From Betaproteobacteria bacterium (GTDB lineage Bacteria; Pseudomonadota; Gammaproteobacteria; Burkholderiales; Rhodocyclaceae), in the NCBI GenBank assembly GCA_020621405.1, contig JAHRYN010000008.1, positions 57,631 through 121,630 on the forward strand: DNA of 64,000 nt, written 5' to 3'. Each line of letters opens with the position of its first letter. Position 1 is the stretch's first letter. Positions 1 to 8,878 of the stretch are shown piece after piece. The translations under genes were made by a program, and so were the position numbers. The notes beneath the pieces are model-generated. The model had not been told where the DNA came from. It worked only from the letters and a program-made list of their open reading frames with translations, and made no database searches.

Positions 1-218
1 ACGATGGCCGATGATCGACCTGCGTGATCGCGAGCATGGCTCGCTCCTGCAAAAACCCACCTGGCGCCAGCCTGTGGGATCGAACCCTGCTCACGATCGG
101 ATCGTGGAACGACGATGGCCGATGATCGACCTGCGTGATCGCGAGCATGGCTCGCTCCTGCAAAAAATCCCGCGTGGCGCCCGCCCTGTAGGAGCGAGCC
201 ATGCTCGCGATACGGTCG
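1..218. repeat. Tandem REP/BIME-like repeat, two units of about 111 bp
   Basis: Bases 1-55 and 112-166 are identical, a period of 111 bases. The downstream halves of the two units (56-111 and 167-218) are also related but diverged. Each unit carries one palindrome core in one orientation (GCGAGCATGGCTCGCTCC, at 30-47 and 141-158) and a second copy in the opposite orientation (187-213; a degenerate copy at 71-98). Alternating palindromes of this type are typical of bacterial interspersed mosaic elements, which lie between genes and can stop exonucleases or bind gyrase or IHF. No RAYT transposase is in the window. Open frames crossing this stretch are artefacts of the repeat. Confidence 0.75.
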
Positions 219-277
219 TCGCACGACGGCAGGCAGGAATGCCCGGCTCCGGCAGGCGCCGGCAATCGGCGCAGGGC

Positions 278-742
278 TCAGAGGAAACGGTCGAGGATGC
301 GGCGACTGGGCCGGTCGAGCAGCCGCAGATCGGCCACTTCGTAATGGATGCCGTGGCTGTCGGCCACCAGCAGGCGGCGCCCTTCCAGACGGCGGATGTC
401 GTCCTCGCTGCGCAGCGTGAAGCGGGTCGGGCCACGATCGGTATCGACTTCCCACTCGCACGGCGTCGAAAAGCTCGACACCGCGCGAATCGCCCGGATG
501 GCCGGCATGAATTCGCGCCGCGCCAGTTCTTCGGCGATCAGCGCTCGCAGCGGTTCGGCCAGACCCGACAGCGTAGGCAGCCAGACCAGTTCGTGACCAT
601 CGACCGACATCAGGGCGATGCCTTCGTCCGGCTGACTCAGCGGGAAGGCGCGCACCGGCAGCACGCCGCAATGCACGGTGCCGTCGGCCTCGGTCAGCGT
701 GAGCTGGCCATGGGTGTCGCGGATCAGGGTGAAGTCGCTCAT
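278..742 (-). CDS. DUF1854 family protein, cyanophycin-locus associated
   Basis: This 154-residue protein resembles the DUF1854 family, small proteins found beside cyanophycin synthetase genes in Betaproteobacteria. It is soluble with no signal peptide or membrane segment. The family pattern is visible in the N-terminal half (VLPVRAFPLSQPDEGIAL, then H-E-L-V-W) and in the acidic C-terminal part ending RRILDRFL. Its ATG overlaps the stop of the upstream ABC transporter gene (ATGA), so the two are translationally coupled. The molecular role is unknown. Position implies a job in making, moving or regulating cyanophycin. Confidence 0.8.
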   Translation of the reverse strand: MSDFTLIRDTHGQLTLTEADGTVHCGVLPVRAFPLSQPDEGIALMSVDGHELVWLPTLSGLAEPLRALIAEELARREFMPAIRAIRAVSSFSTPCEWEVDTDRGPTRFTLRSEDDIRRLEGRRLLVADSHGIHYEVADLRLLDRPSRRILDRFL

Positions 743-3003
743 TGGCTCGCCGCCTCCGCGGCATCTTCCGCGGCCAGCCGCTGCTGCGCCTGGTAGAGCC
801 CGTAATAGTGACCTTCGCGCGCCATCAGGTCCTCGTGCTGGCCGACCTCGACGATCTGGCCGCGATCGAGCACCACCAGACGGTCGGCACGGCGCAGCGT
901 GCTCAGCCGGTGCGCGATGGCGATGGTCGTGCGCCCCTGCACCAGATTGTCGAGCGCACGCTGGATTTCCTTCTCGGTCGCGGTATCGACCGAAGAGGTC
1001 GCCTCGTCCAGTATCAGGATGCGCGGGTTGATCAGCAGCGCGCGCGCAATGGAAATACGCTGGCGCTCGCCGCCGGACAGCGTCTGGCCGCGCTCGCCGA
1101 CCATCGAGTCGTAGCCGTGCGGCAGCCGCAGGATGAATTCGTGCGCATGCGCCGCACGCGCCGCAGCAATGATTTCGGCACGCGAGGCGTCCGGCTTGCC
1201 GTAGGCGATGTTGTCGGCGATGGTGCCGAAGAACAGGAAGGGCTCCTGCAGCACCAGGCCGATGTGGCGACGGTATTCGCCGACCGGCAGCGAGCGGATG
1301 TCCACCCCGTCGATGCGTATGCTGCCGCCGGACACGTCGTAGAAGCGGTTGATCAGATTGACCAGCGTGCTCTTGCCGGACCCGCTGTGCCCGACCAGAC
1401 CGATCATTTCACCCGGCGCAATGTCGAGATCGACGCCGCGCAGCACCGCGCGGTTGCCGTAGCGGAAAGCCACGCCGCGCAGCTCTATGCGGCCTTCGAC
1501 CTTTTCCAGATGCACCGGCCGTGTGGGTTCCGGCACGCTGGACACGTGGTCAAGGATGTCGAAGATGCGCTTGGCGCCTGCCGCCGCCTTCTGAGTCACC
1601 GATACGATGCGGCTCATCGAATCCAGCCGCAGGTAGAAGCGGCTGATGTAGGCGATGAAGGCGGTCAGCACGCCGACCGTGATGCGGTCATTGGCCACCT
1701 GCCAGATGCCGAAGCCCCACACCACCAGCAGGCCGACTTCGGTCAGCAGCGTCACGGTCGGCGAGAACAGCGACCAGACGCGGTTCACGCGGTCATTCAC
1801 CTCGAGGTTGTGCTGGTTGGCGGCACGGAAGCGCTCGGATTCGCGCGACTCCTGGGCGAAGGCCTTGACCACGCGGATGCCCGGAATGGTGTCGGCCAGC
1901 ACATTGGTCACCGCGCCCCAGACGCGGTCGACCTTCTCGAAGCCGGTACGCAACCGGTCGCGCACCTTGTGGATCATCCACGCGATGATGGGCAGCGGCA
2001 GCAGCGTGACCAGCGCCAGCAGCGGATTGATCGACAGCAGGATGGCGGCCGTCATCAGGATCATCAGCACGTCGGTCGCGAAATCCAGCAGGTGCAGCGA
2101 CAGGAACACGTTGATGCGGTCGGTCTCGGCGCCGATGCGCGTCATCAGGTCGCCGGTGCGCTTGCCGCCGAAATATTCCAGCGACTGCTTCATCAGGTGA
2201 TCGAAGGTCGCCGTGCGCAGATCGGCGCCGATGCGCTCGGACACGCGCGCCAGTATGTAGGTGCGTGCCCAGCCCAGTATCCAGGCCAGCATGGCCGCGC
2301 CCAGCAGGCCCGCCAGATAGGGCCACACCGCGCCGACGGTGATCCGCGTGTGCGACTTGTGCGGTATCAGCACCTCGTCCATCAGCGGAATGGTCAGATA
2401 GGGAGGCACCAGATTGGCCGCGGTCGTCGCCAGCGTGAGCAGGAAGCCGGCCAGCAGGCGCCAGCGGTAGGGGCGCGCGAACTGCCACAGCCGCAGCAGC
2501 GCCCAGGTCGAGGGCGGCGCATTCACCGTGCGCGAGCACAGCGGGCATTCGTCGTCGTCCGGCGGCAGCGGTGCCTTGCAGCGTGCGCAGATGCCGTCCT
2601 CGTCGTCCACCGCCAGATCGGGGCTGTGCAGGCGCTCGATCTGCCGCGCGTACTGGTCGGCCAGGCGCAGCGCCTCGGTATTCAGCGCCAGCGTGTAGCG
2701 CCAGGCATCCAGCCGCCCGGTCGCATCGTGCAGCGCCAGCGTGCCCACGCCCGCGTGGTCGTGATGCTGCAGCTGCTGACCGGCCGCCAGCGTCCAGTCG
2801 TGCCAGACGCCGGCAGCCGACGCGACGATCAGCCGTTGCGCCGTCAGCGCCAGCAGGCCGTGGCCGTAATGCAGGCCGTCGTCCAGATCGGTCTCGAGCC
2901 AGGCGAGCACGGTCTCGCCGGCGGCGAGGCGGCTGGCCAGCCCGGGCTGCCAGCGTGGCGGCAGGTCCGGCGGGATGGGACGATCTTCTGCGGTCTGGTT
3001 CAT
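739..3003 (-). CDS. ABC transporter (permease-ATPase fusion) with zinc ribbon, cyanophycin-locus associated
   Basis: A 754-residue exporter-type half transporter. Order: a cytosolic N-terminal region (about 1-130); a four-cysteine zinc ribbon of two CxxC pairs (about 137-157); a six-helix ABC membrane domain (about 175-470); and an ATPase with Walker A (GHSGSGKST, Lys544), signature LSGGERQR and Walker B ILILDEATS. All catalytic motifs are intact. The reading frame continues upstream to 3141, but the ATG at 3003 (MNQTAEDRP) is preferred because the extension has no conserved features and runs towards the divergent cphA' gene. It is coupled to the DUF1854 gene. The substrate is unknown. The name 'cyanophycin metabolism-associated ABC transporter' rests on conserved neighbourhood, not on shown transport. 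Confidence 0.85.
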   Translation of the reverse strand: MNQTAEDRPIPPDLPPRWQPGLASRLAAGETVLAWLETDLDDGLHYGHGLLALTAQRLIVASAAGVWHDWTLAAGQQLQHHDHAGVGTLALHDATGRLDAWRYTLALNTEALRLADQYARQIERLHSPDLAVDDEDGICARCKAPLPPDDDECPLCSRTVNAPPSTWALLRLWQFARPYRWRLLAGFLLTLATTAANLVPPYLTIPLMDEVLIPHKSHTRITVGAVWPYLAGLLGAAMLAWILGWARTYILARVSERIGADLRTATFDHLMKQSLEYFGGKRTGDLMTRIGAETDRINVFLSLHLLDFATDVLMILMTAAILLSINPLLALVTLLPLPIIAWMIHKVRDRLRTGFEKVDRVWGAVTNVLADTIPGIRVVKAFAQESRESERFRAANQHNLEVNDRVNRVWSLFSPTVTLLTEVGLLVVWGFGIWQVANDRITVGVLTAFIAYISRFYLRLDSMSRIVSVTQKAAAGAKRIFDILDHVSSVPEPTRPVHLEKVEGRIELRGVAFRYGNRAVLRGVDLDIAPGEMIGLVGHSGSGKSTLVNLINRFYDVSGGSIRIDGVDIRSLPVGEYRRHIGLVLQEPFLFFGTIADNIAYGKPDASRAEIIAAARAAHAHEFILRLPHGYDSMVGERGQTLSGGERQRISIARALLINPRILILDEATSSVDTATEKEIQRALDNLVQGRTTIAIAHRLSTLRRADRLVVLDRGQIVEVGQHEDLMAREGHYYGLYQAQQRLAAEDAAEAASQ

Positions 3004-3074
3004 CGGGTGGGGCTGGCGGTTCCTGTGGCGTGCCGACCGTGTCGAACGGATGCGCCGCGCGTACTCGGACGAAA

Positions 3075-3097
3075 GGCCGGCGAGTATAGCGCCGGCC
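3075..3097. promoter_or_regulatory. Perfect 7-bp inverted repeat in the ABC transporter/cphA' divergent promoter region
   Basis: GGCCGGC at 3075-3081 and GCCGGCC at 3091-3097 flank the 9-base spacer GAGTATAGC. The site lies between the starts of the divergent ABC transporter and cphA' genes, so it could be an operator for a shared regulator such as the TetR gene at 8052-8723, or a hairpin in either leader. Seen directly; function inferred. Confidence 0.35.
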
Positions 3098-3215
3098 ATG
3101 CCCGATCGCGAACCGTCGCGGAATGATGAAAGACCTGTCAACCAAACGCCGCGGACTTCGTTATGGACATGTTTTCAACAACTTCGGGGCTCCGGAACAC
3201 CACCGTCCCCGCATG

Positions 3216-5399
3216 ATGAGTAAACGCTCCATCGAAATCCTGCGCACCCTCGAACTGCGTGGCCCCAGCATCTGGACCTACGGTCCGGCGCTCGAAGTCT
3301 GGATCGACATCGGCGCTCTCGAAGACTCCCCTTCCAACACCATTCCGGGCTTCGTCGACCGTCTGGTCGACTGGCTGCCGGCACTGCACGAGCACACCTG
3401 CAGCTATGAAGAGCGCGGCGGCTTCGTGCGCCGGCTGCGCGAGGGCACGTGGCCGGGCCACATCCTGGAACACGTGACGCTCGAACTGCAGAACCAGGCG
3501 GGCATGAAGGGCAATTTCGGCAAGGCCCGCGAAACCTCGGTGCGCGGCGTCTACAAGGTCGTCGTCAGTTCCGGCAACCACGAGGTCAGCCGTGTCGCCA
3601 TCCTGTCGGCGCGCGAACTGGTGCTGGCCGCGATGGACGGCCGCCCGTTCGATGTGCGCACCGCGATCTCCGACCTGCGCGACAAGGTGGACACCCTGTG
3701 CCTCGGCCCGAGCACCGGCTGCATCGTCGAGGCCGCCAGGGACCGGCGCATCCCGGCCATCCGCCTGAACGACGGCAATCTGGTGCAGCTGGGCTACGGC
3801 AAGAAGCTGCGCCGCATCTGGACGGCCGAGACCGACCGCACGTCGGCCATCGCCGAGGGCATCTCGCGCGACAAGGATCTGACCAAGCGCATGCTCGCCG
3901 GCTGCGGTGTGCCGGTACCGGAAGGCCGTGAAGTCACCAGTGCCGACGACGCCTGGGAAGCCGCCACCGACATCGGCTTTCCGGTGGTGGTCAAGCCGGC
4001 CAACGCGAATCACGGCCGCGGCGTGTCGGCCGAACTGAATACCCGCAGCGAAGTGAGCACCGCCTACGAACTGGCACTGCGTTACAGCAAGTACGTGCTG
4101 GTCGAACGCTTCGTACCGGGCAACGAGCACCGGCTGCTGGTGGTCGGCAAGCAGATGGTCGCCGCGGTGCGCGGCGAGACGGTGTGGATCACCGGCGACG
4201 GCCGCTCGACCGTGCGCGAACTGCTCGACAGCCAGATCAATTGCGACCCGCGCCGCGGGCCGGAACAGGAATTCCCGCTCGACCTGCTGCTGCCCGAGCG
4301 CGACGCCAAGCTCGACTTCGAGCTTCAGCGCCAGGGCTACACCGCCGATTCGGTGCCGGCTGACGGCACGCGCATCCTGGTGCAGCGCAACGGCAACATC
4401 GCCTTCGACGTCACCGACGAGGTGCATCCGGACACCGCACGTCTGGTGGCGCTGGCCGCCCGCGTGGTCGGGCTGGACATCGCCGGCATCGACCTGGTGG
4501 CCGAGGACATCCGCCGCCCGCTGCGCGAACAGGGTGGCGCAATCGTGGAAGTGAACGCCGGCCCCGGCCTGCTGATGCACCTGAAGCCGGCCGAAGGCCA
4601 GCCGCGTCCGGTTGGCGCCGCCATCGTCGATCACCTGTTCGCCACGGCCGACGACGGCCGCATCCCGGTGGTCGGTGTCAGCGGCACCCGCGGCAAGACC
4701 ACGGTGGCGCGGCTGGTCGCGCACCTGATGCGCCTGTCCGGCATGCGCGTCGGCCTGGCCTGCAGCGATGGCCTGTACCTGAACAGCCGCCGGCTGGAAG
4801 ACGGCGACGCCGCGCGTTTCGAGCCGTCGCAGCGCGTGCTGATGAATCCTGGCGCCGAACTGGCGGTGATCGAGAACAGCGCCGAAACCATACTGTCGGA
4901 AGGCCTCGCCTACGACCGCTGCCAGGTCGGCGTGCTGACCCGCATCACGCCAGAAGCGCACTACGGCGACTTCTACATCGACACGCCGGACCGCGTGTTC
5001 AACGTGCTGCGCAGCCAGATCGACGTGGTGCTGCGCCACGGCGTCGGCGTGCTCAATGCCGACGATCCGCTGCAGGCCGGCATGGCCGAACTGTGCGACG
5101 GCGAGGTGATCTGGTACAGCACGCGGCCGGACACACCGCTGGTGACGGCGCACGTGCATGGCGGCGGCCGCGCCGTCGTGGTGCGCGACGGTCAGGTGAG
5201 GCTGCTCGACGGTGAGCGCATCGACCCGCTGTGCGTGCTCGACAGCCTGCCGCTGACCGCCGACGGCGAGCCGCTGCACGCCACCGAAAACCTGCTCGCC
5301 GCACTCGCCGCAGCCTGGGCGCTCGGATTGTCCGCAGCCTCGCTGCGCACCGGCGCCGAAACCTTCGATCCCCCGGTCGCCATCGCGGTACCGGCCTGA
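3216..5399 (+). CDS. cphA': Cyanophycin synthetase homologue CphA' (lacks the C-terminal Mur ligase lobe)
   Basis: Homologue of cyanophycin synthetase, which makes multi-L-arginyl-poly-L-aspartate from Asp and Arg with ATP. Visible are the CphA N-terminal domain (ELRGPSIWTY, HILEHVTLELQ), an ATP-grasp domain (about 215-480; VVVKPANANHGRGV, GIDLV, VNAGPGLLMHL) and a Mur-ligase-like domain with P-loop GTRGKTT (Lys494). The protein stops at ETFDPPVAIAVPA, about 727 residues. The final lobe, present in the next gene as GRFNVFDYRGATLIADYGHNPD, is missing. Tandem cphA'/cphA pairs are known in Betaproteobacteria. Cupriavidus necator needs both proteins for polymer synthesis. Start: tandem ATGs at 3213 and 3216 give the family N-terminus; an in-frame ATG at 3123 would add 31 residues and has a slightly better purine-rich upstream. 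Confidence 0.85.
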   Translation: MSKRSIEILRTLELRGPSIWTYGPALEVWIDIGALEDSPSNTIPGFVDRLVDWLPALHEHTCSYEERGGFVRRLREGTWPGHILEHVTLELQNQAGMKGNFGKARETSVRGVYKVVVSSGNHEVSRVAILSARELVLAAMDGRPFDVRTAISDLRDKVDTLCLGPSTGCIVEAARDRRIPAIRLNDGNLVQLGYGKKLRRIWTAETDRTSAIAEGISRDKDLTKRMLAGCGVPVPEGREVTSADDAWEAATDIGFPVVVKPANANHGRGVSAELNTRSEVSTAYELALRYSKYVLVERFVPGNEHRLLVVGKQMVAAVRGETVWITGDGRSTVRELLDSQINCDPRRGPEQEFPLDLLLPERDAKLDFELQRQGYTADSVPADGTRILVQRNGNIAFDVTDEVHPDTARLVALAARVVGLDIAGIDLVAEDIRRPLREQGGAIVEVNAGPGLLMHLKPAEGQPRPVGAAIVDHLFATADDGRIPVVGVSGTRGKTTVARLVAHLMRLSGMRVGLACSDGLYLNSRRLEDGDAARFEPSQRVLMNPGAELAVIENSAETILSEGLAYDRCQVGVLTRITPEAHYGDFYIDTPDRVFNVLRSQIDVVLRHGVGVLNADDPLQAGMAELCDGEVIWYSTRPDTPLVTAHVHGGGRAVVVRDGQVRLLDGERIDPLCVLDSLPLTADGEPLHATENLLAALAAAWALGLSAASLRTGAETFDPPVAIAVPA

Positions 5400-5419
5400 A
5401 ACACCGCATTCAAGTACTC

Positions 5420-7990
5420 ATGGACATCACCCGCCTGCGCGCACTTCGCGGCCCCAATCTGTGGAGCCGTCACACCTGCATGGAGGCCATCGTCTCCTGC
5501 ACCGGGGAACACTGTTCCCTGGACACCATGCCCGGCTTCGCCGAACGCCTGCGCGCGCTGTTCCCCGGCATCCGGCCGCTGCGTCCGACCAACCGCAGCG
5601 GCGCACTGTCGATGGCCGACGCGCTCGAACTGGCTGCGCTCGGACTGCAGGGCAGCGCCGGTTGCCCGGTCACCTTCAGCTGCACGATGGCGACCGTCGA
5701 TTCCGGCATCTATCAGGTCGTGGTCGAGTATTCCGAGGAAGCCGTCGGCCGGCTCGCCTTCACGCTGGCCGAACAGCTGTGCCGCGCCGCCGCCGAAGGC
5801 GGCAGCTTCGACCTCGCCGGCGCCGTGGCGCAGCTGCGCGAACTGGACGAGGACATCCGCCTCGGCCCCAGCACCGGCGCCATCGTCGATGCGGCGGTCG
5901 CCCGCGGCATCCCGTTCCGCCGGCTGACCGACGGTTCGCTGGTACAGCTGGGCTGGGGCAGCAAGCAGCGACGCATCCAGGCCGCCGAAACCGACCGCAC
6001 CAGCGCCGTCGCCGAGTCGATCGCGCAGGACAAGGAACTGACCAAGGAGCTGCTGCACGCCGCCGGCGTGCCGGTACCGCGCGGCCGCACCGTAACCGAA
6101 CCGGACGACGCCTGGAACGCGGCGCTCGAGGTCGGGCTGCCGGTCGTCGTCAAACCGCGCGACGGCAACCAGGGCAAAGGCGTCACCGTCAACATCGTGA
6201 CGCGCGAACACATGGATGTGGCATTCCGCGCCGCCGCCGAAATCAGCGATGAGGTGATGGTCGAGCGCTTCATTCCGGGCGCCGACTACCGCTTCCTGGT
6301 GGTCGGCGACCGCGTGGTCGCCGCCGCCCGGCGCGAACCGCCGCAGGTCATCGGCGACGGCACGCGCACCGTGCGCGAACTGGTCGACGAAGTGAATGCC
6401 GACCCGCGCCGCGGCGACGGCCACGCCACCTCGCTGACCAAGATGCGCATCGACGACATCGCCAAGGCGCGCCTGTCGGTGCAGGGATACACGCCGGAAA
6501 GCATCCCGGCGCTGGGTGAGCGCGTCGTGCTGCGCAACAACGCCAATCTGTCCACCGGCGGCAGCGCCACCGACGTCACCGACGAGGTGCACCCGGAGCT
6601 GGCGGCCCGCGCAATCGAGGCGGCACGCACCATCGGCCTGGACATCTGCGGTGTCGACGTGGTCTGCAAGACGGTGCTCAAGCCGCTGGAGGAACAGTCG
6701 GGCGGCATCGTCGAGGTCAATGCGGCACCGGGTCTGCGCATGCACCTGACGCCGTCCTTCGGCAAGGGCCGGCAGGTCGGCGAGGCCATCGTGTCCACGC
6801 TGTTCGGCCCGGGCGACGACGCACGCATTCCGGTGGTCGCGGTCGCCGGCACCAACGGCAAGACCACGACCGTCCGCCTGATCTCACACCTGATGACGCA
6901 GACCGGTCTGCGCGTGGGCATGACCACCACCGACGGCGTGTTCGTCGGCCGGGAATGCATAGACACCGGCGACTGCAGCGGCCCGAAGAGCGCACGCAAC
7001 GTGCTGGCGCATCCGGACGTCGATGCCGCGGTACTGGAAACCGCCCGCGGCGGCGTGCTGCGCGAAGGTCTGGGTTTCGACGTGTGCCAGGTGGCGGTGG
7101 TCACCAACATCGGCAGCGGAGACCATCTCGGACTGGCCTACATCAACACGGTGGAAGACTTGGCCGTGGTCAAGCGCGTCATCGTGCAGAACGTGGCGCC
7201 CAAGGGCATGGCGGTACTGAACGCAGCCGATCCGGTGGTCACCGCGATGGCGGAACACTGCCCCGGCTCGGTCACCTTCTTCGCGCAGGACCGCACGCAT
7301 CCGGTCATCGCCACACATCGCGCACGCGGCCGTCGCGTCATCTATGTCGAGGACGGCGCGCTGGTCGCGGCCGAGGGCAGCAGCGCGGTGCGCATCCCGC
7401 TGCAGCAGGTGCCGCTGACGCGCGGCGGCAAGCTCGGCTTCCAGGTCGAAAACGCGATGGCGGCCCTCGGTGCCGCCTGGGCGCTCGGTCTGGACTGGTC
7501 GGCGATCCGCACCGGACTGGCCAGCTTCGTATCGGATGCCGGCACGGCGCCCGGCCGGTTCAACGTATTCGACTACCGCGGCGCCACGCTGATCGCCGAC
7601 TACGGCCACAATCCGGACGCGATCACCGCGCTGGTGCAGGCGGTGGATGCCCTGCCGGCGCAGCGGCGCAGCGTGGTCATCAGCGGTGCCGGCGACCGGC
7701 GCGATGAGGACATCCGGCGCCAGACCGAGATACTCGGCGCCGCATTCGACAGCGTCGTCCTGTATCAGGATCAGTGCCAGCGCGGACGCGCCGACGGCGA
7801 AGTCATCCGCCTGCTGCGCGACGGTCTGGAAGGCGCCAGCCGCACCACGGCGGTATGCGACATCCAGGGCGAATTCACCGCGATCGATCACGCACTGGAA
7901 GACCTGCAGCCGGGCGACCTGTGCCTGATCCTGATCGACCAGGTGGAAGAAGCGCTGGCGCACATCGCACAGCGGGTCGCCCAAGGCTGA
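5420..7990 (+). CDS. cphA: Cyanophycin synthetase
   Basis: Full-length cyanophycin synthetase, 856 residues. The N-terminal domain (about 1-160) is followed by an ATP-grasp domain (about 215-470) that adds aspartate to the backbone. The Mur-ligase domain (P-loop GTNGKTTT, Lys481) adds arginine and includes the C-terminal lobe GRFNVFDYRG...ADYGHNPDAI near 710-730, which cphA' lacks. It follows cphA' by 20 bases in the same direction, so they form an operon. The cyanophycin degradation genes (cphB, iadA) are not in the window. The polymer is a cytoplasmic nitrogen and carbon store. The open frame extends upstream inside cphA', but the ATG at 5420 gives the canonical MDITRLRALRGPNLWS start. Confidence 0.93.
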   Translation: MDITRLRALRGPNLWSRHTCMEAIVSCTGEHCSLDTMPGFAERLRALFPGIRPLRPTNRSGALSMADALELAALGLQGSAGCPVTFSCTMATVDSGIYQVVVEYSEEAVGRLAFTLAEQLCRAAAEGGSFDLAGAVAQLRELDEDIRLGPSTGAIVDAAVARGIPFRRLTDGSLVQLGWGSKQRRIQAAETDRTSAVAESIAQDKELTKELLHAAGVPVPRGRTVTEPDDAWNAALEVGLPVVVKPRDGNQGKGVTVNIVTREHMDVAFRAAAEISDEVMVERFIPGADYRFLVVGDRVVAAARREPPQVIGDGTRTVRELVDEVNADPRRGDGHATSLTKMRIDDIAKARLSVQGYTPESIPALGERVVLRNNANLSTGGSATDVTDEVHPELAARAIEAARTIGLDICGVDVVCKTVLKPLEEQSGGIVEVNAAPGLRMHLTPSFGKGRQVGEAIVSTLFGPGDDARIPVVAVAGTNGKTTTVRLISHLMTQTGLRVGMTTTDGVFVGRECIDTGDCSGPKSARNVLAHPDVDAAVLETARGGVLREGLGFDVCQVAVVTNIGSGDHLGLAYINTVEDLAVVKRVIVQNVAPKGMAVLNAADPVVTAMAEHCPGSVTFFAQDRTHPVIATHRARGRRVIYVEDGALVAAEGSSAVRIPLQQVPLTRGGKLGFQVENAMAALGAAWALGLDWSAIRTGLASFVSDAGTAPGRFNVFDYRGATLIADYGHNPDAITALVQAVDALPAQRRSVVISGAGDRRDEDIRRQTEILGAAFDSVVLYQDQCQRGRADGEVIRLLRDGLEGASRTTAVCDIQGEFTAIDHALEDLQPGDLCLILIDQVEEALAHIAQRVAQG

Positions 7991-8003
7991 CGTATGCTCG
8001 GCC

Positions 8004-8027
8004 GGCCGGCGCGGCAACGCGCTGGCC
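8004..8027. terminator. Hairpin between convergent cphA and the TetR gene
   Basis: GGCCGGCGCG pairs with CGCGCTGGCC (ten pairs, one G-T) around a GCAA tetraloop. It sits 13 bases after the cphA stop, in the gap between convergent genes. There is no T-run on either side, so it may stabilise 3' ends or end transcription inefficiently. Confidence 0.35.
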
Positions 8028-8051
8028 TGGGCACCCGCCTCGATCCGGCGG

Positions 8052-8723
8052 CTAGCGCGGAGCGGGTGCCTGCATGCCGCCGACGATGAAGGGCACCAGC
8101 GCACGCAGCAGGCGTTCCGGGTCGTTCGCGTCAGCCGGGGCGCAGCGTCCCAGCAGGTGCATCACGTCGCGTCCGGCCATCACGTAGGCGACGATGCCGA
8201 TGAAGTAGTACATGCGGCGCATCACCTCGGCCTCGTCAAGATCGGGCAGCGCACGCATCAGCGCACCGCGGTAGCGGTCCATGATCCGCACGTATTCGTC
8301 GGGAATGAAATCGTCGCCCGGCTCGAAGTAGGCCCGTCCGATCAGCTGCTTGAACACCGCACCCGACACATTGTCCTTGCGCGACAGGCGCAGTGTGGAT
8401 TCGATGAAGGTTTCGACGATCCGGGTCACCGACAGCGGCGCGCCGCCCGCCTCCCGTTCCAGCTTGTCCAGATAGCTGGATCGGCGACCGTCTGCGCCGA
8501 GCACGCGCTGATAGACGGCTTCCATCAGATCGCGCTTGGACCTGAAATGGTAGTTGATCGATGCCAGCGGCACGCCAGCCGCGGCCGCGATCATGCGCAT
8601 CGAGGTCGCGGCATAACCCTGTTCGGTGAACAGCTTCTCAGCTGCGGCGAATATCCGTTCCTTCGCGTCGCGGCGCGGGCGGGTCAGCTTTTCTGCAGCG
8701 GTGATCAAGTTGTCGGTGTGCAC
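8052..8723 (-). CDS. TetR/AcrR family transcriptional regulator
   Basis: An N-terminal helix-turn-helix is clear: RIFAAAEKLFTEQGYAATSM, then MIAAAAGVPLASINYHFRSK, the usual TetR pattern. It is followed by a helical ligand-binding domain with a hydrophobic segment (YYFIGIVAYVMAGRDVMHLL). The start is uncertain: GTG at 8723 has a GAGG eight bases upstream and gives 223 residues; another GTG at 8768 would add 15. It is convergent with cphA and divergent from the broken sumT. The ligand and targets are not evident. The cyanophycin operon is a possible target by proximity only. Confidence 0.85.
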   Translation of the reverse strand: MHTDNLITAAEKLTRPRRDAKERIFAAAEKLFTEQGYAATSMRMIAAAAGVPLASINYHFRSKRDLMEAVYQRVLGADGRRSSYLDKLEREAGGAPLSVTRIVETFIESTLRLSRKDNVSGAVFKQLIGRAYFEPGDDFIPDEYVRIMDRYRGALMRALPDLDEAEVMRRMYYFIGIVAYVMAGRDVMHLLGRCAPADANDPERLLRALVPFIVGGMQAPAPR

Positions 8724-8878
8724 TCGGACGACCTCATGTTCGCGCGCCGAATGTAGCACCGAGCGCACTGACGCGGTGCGGCCGGCGCACCGCGCGCTCG
8801 CATGAGCCCGCCAGACAAGCCCGGATCATGCGTGTCTGCGTCAGGGTCTGTTGGCACCCGGTTTGCCAAGGTCAATGC

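Noticed and set aside
742-3126. 794-codon open frame on the plus strand
   Set aside because: Lies antisense to the ABC transporter. Its His/Gln/Arg-rich translation is typical of reverse-frame shadows and shows no motif.
3138-5279. 713-codon open frame on the minus strand
   Set aside because: Antisense to cphA', which has full domain motifs; the shadow has none.
8769-8878. Possible cobalamin riboswitch before the sumT remnant
   Set aside because: No B12-box-like sequence or supporting stem arrangement could be found in this short stretch.
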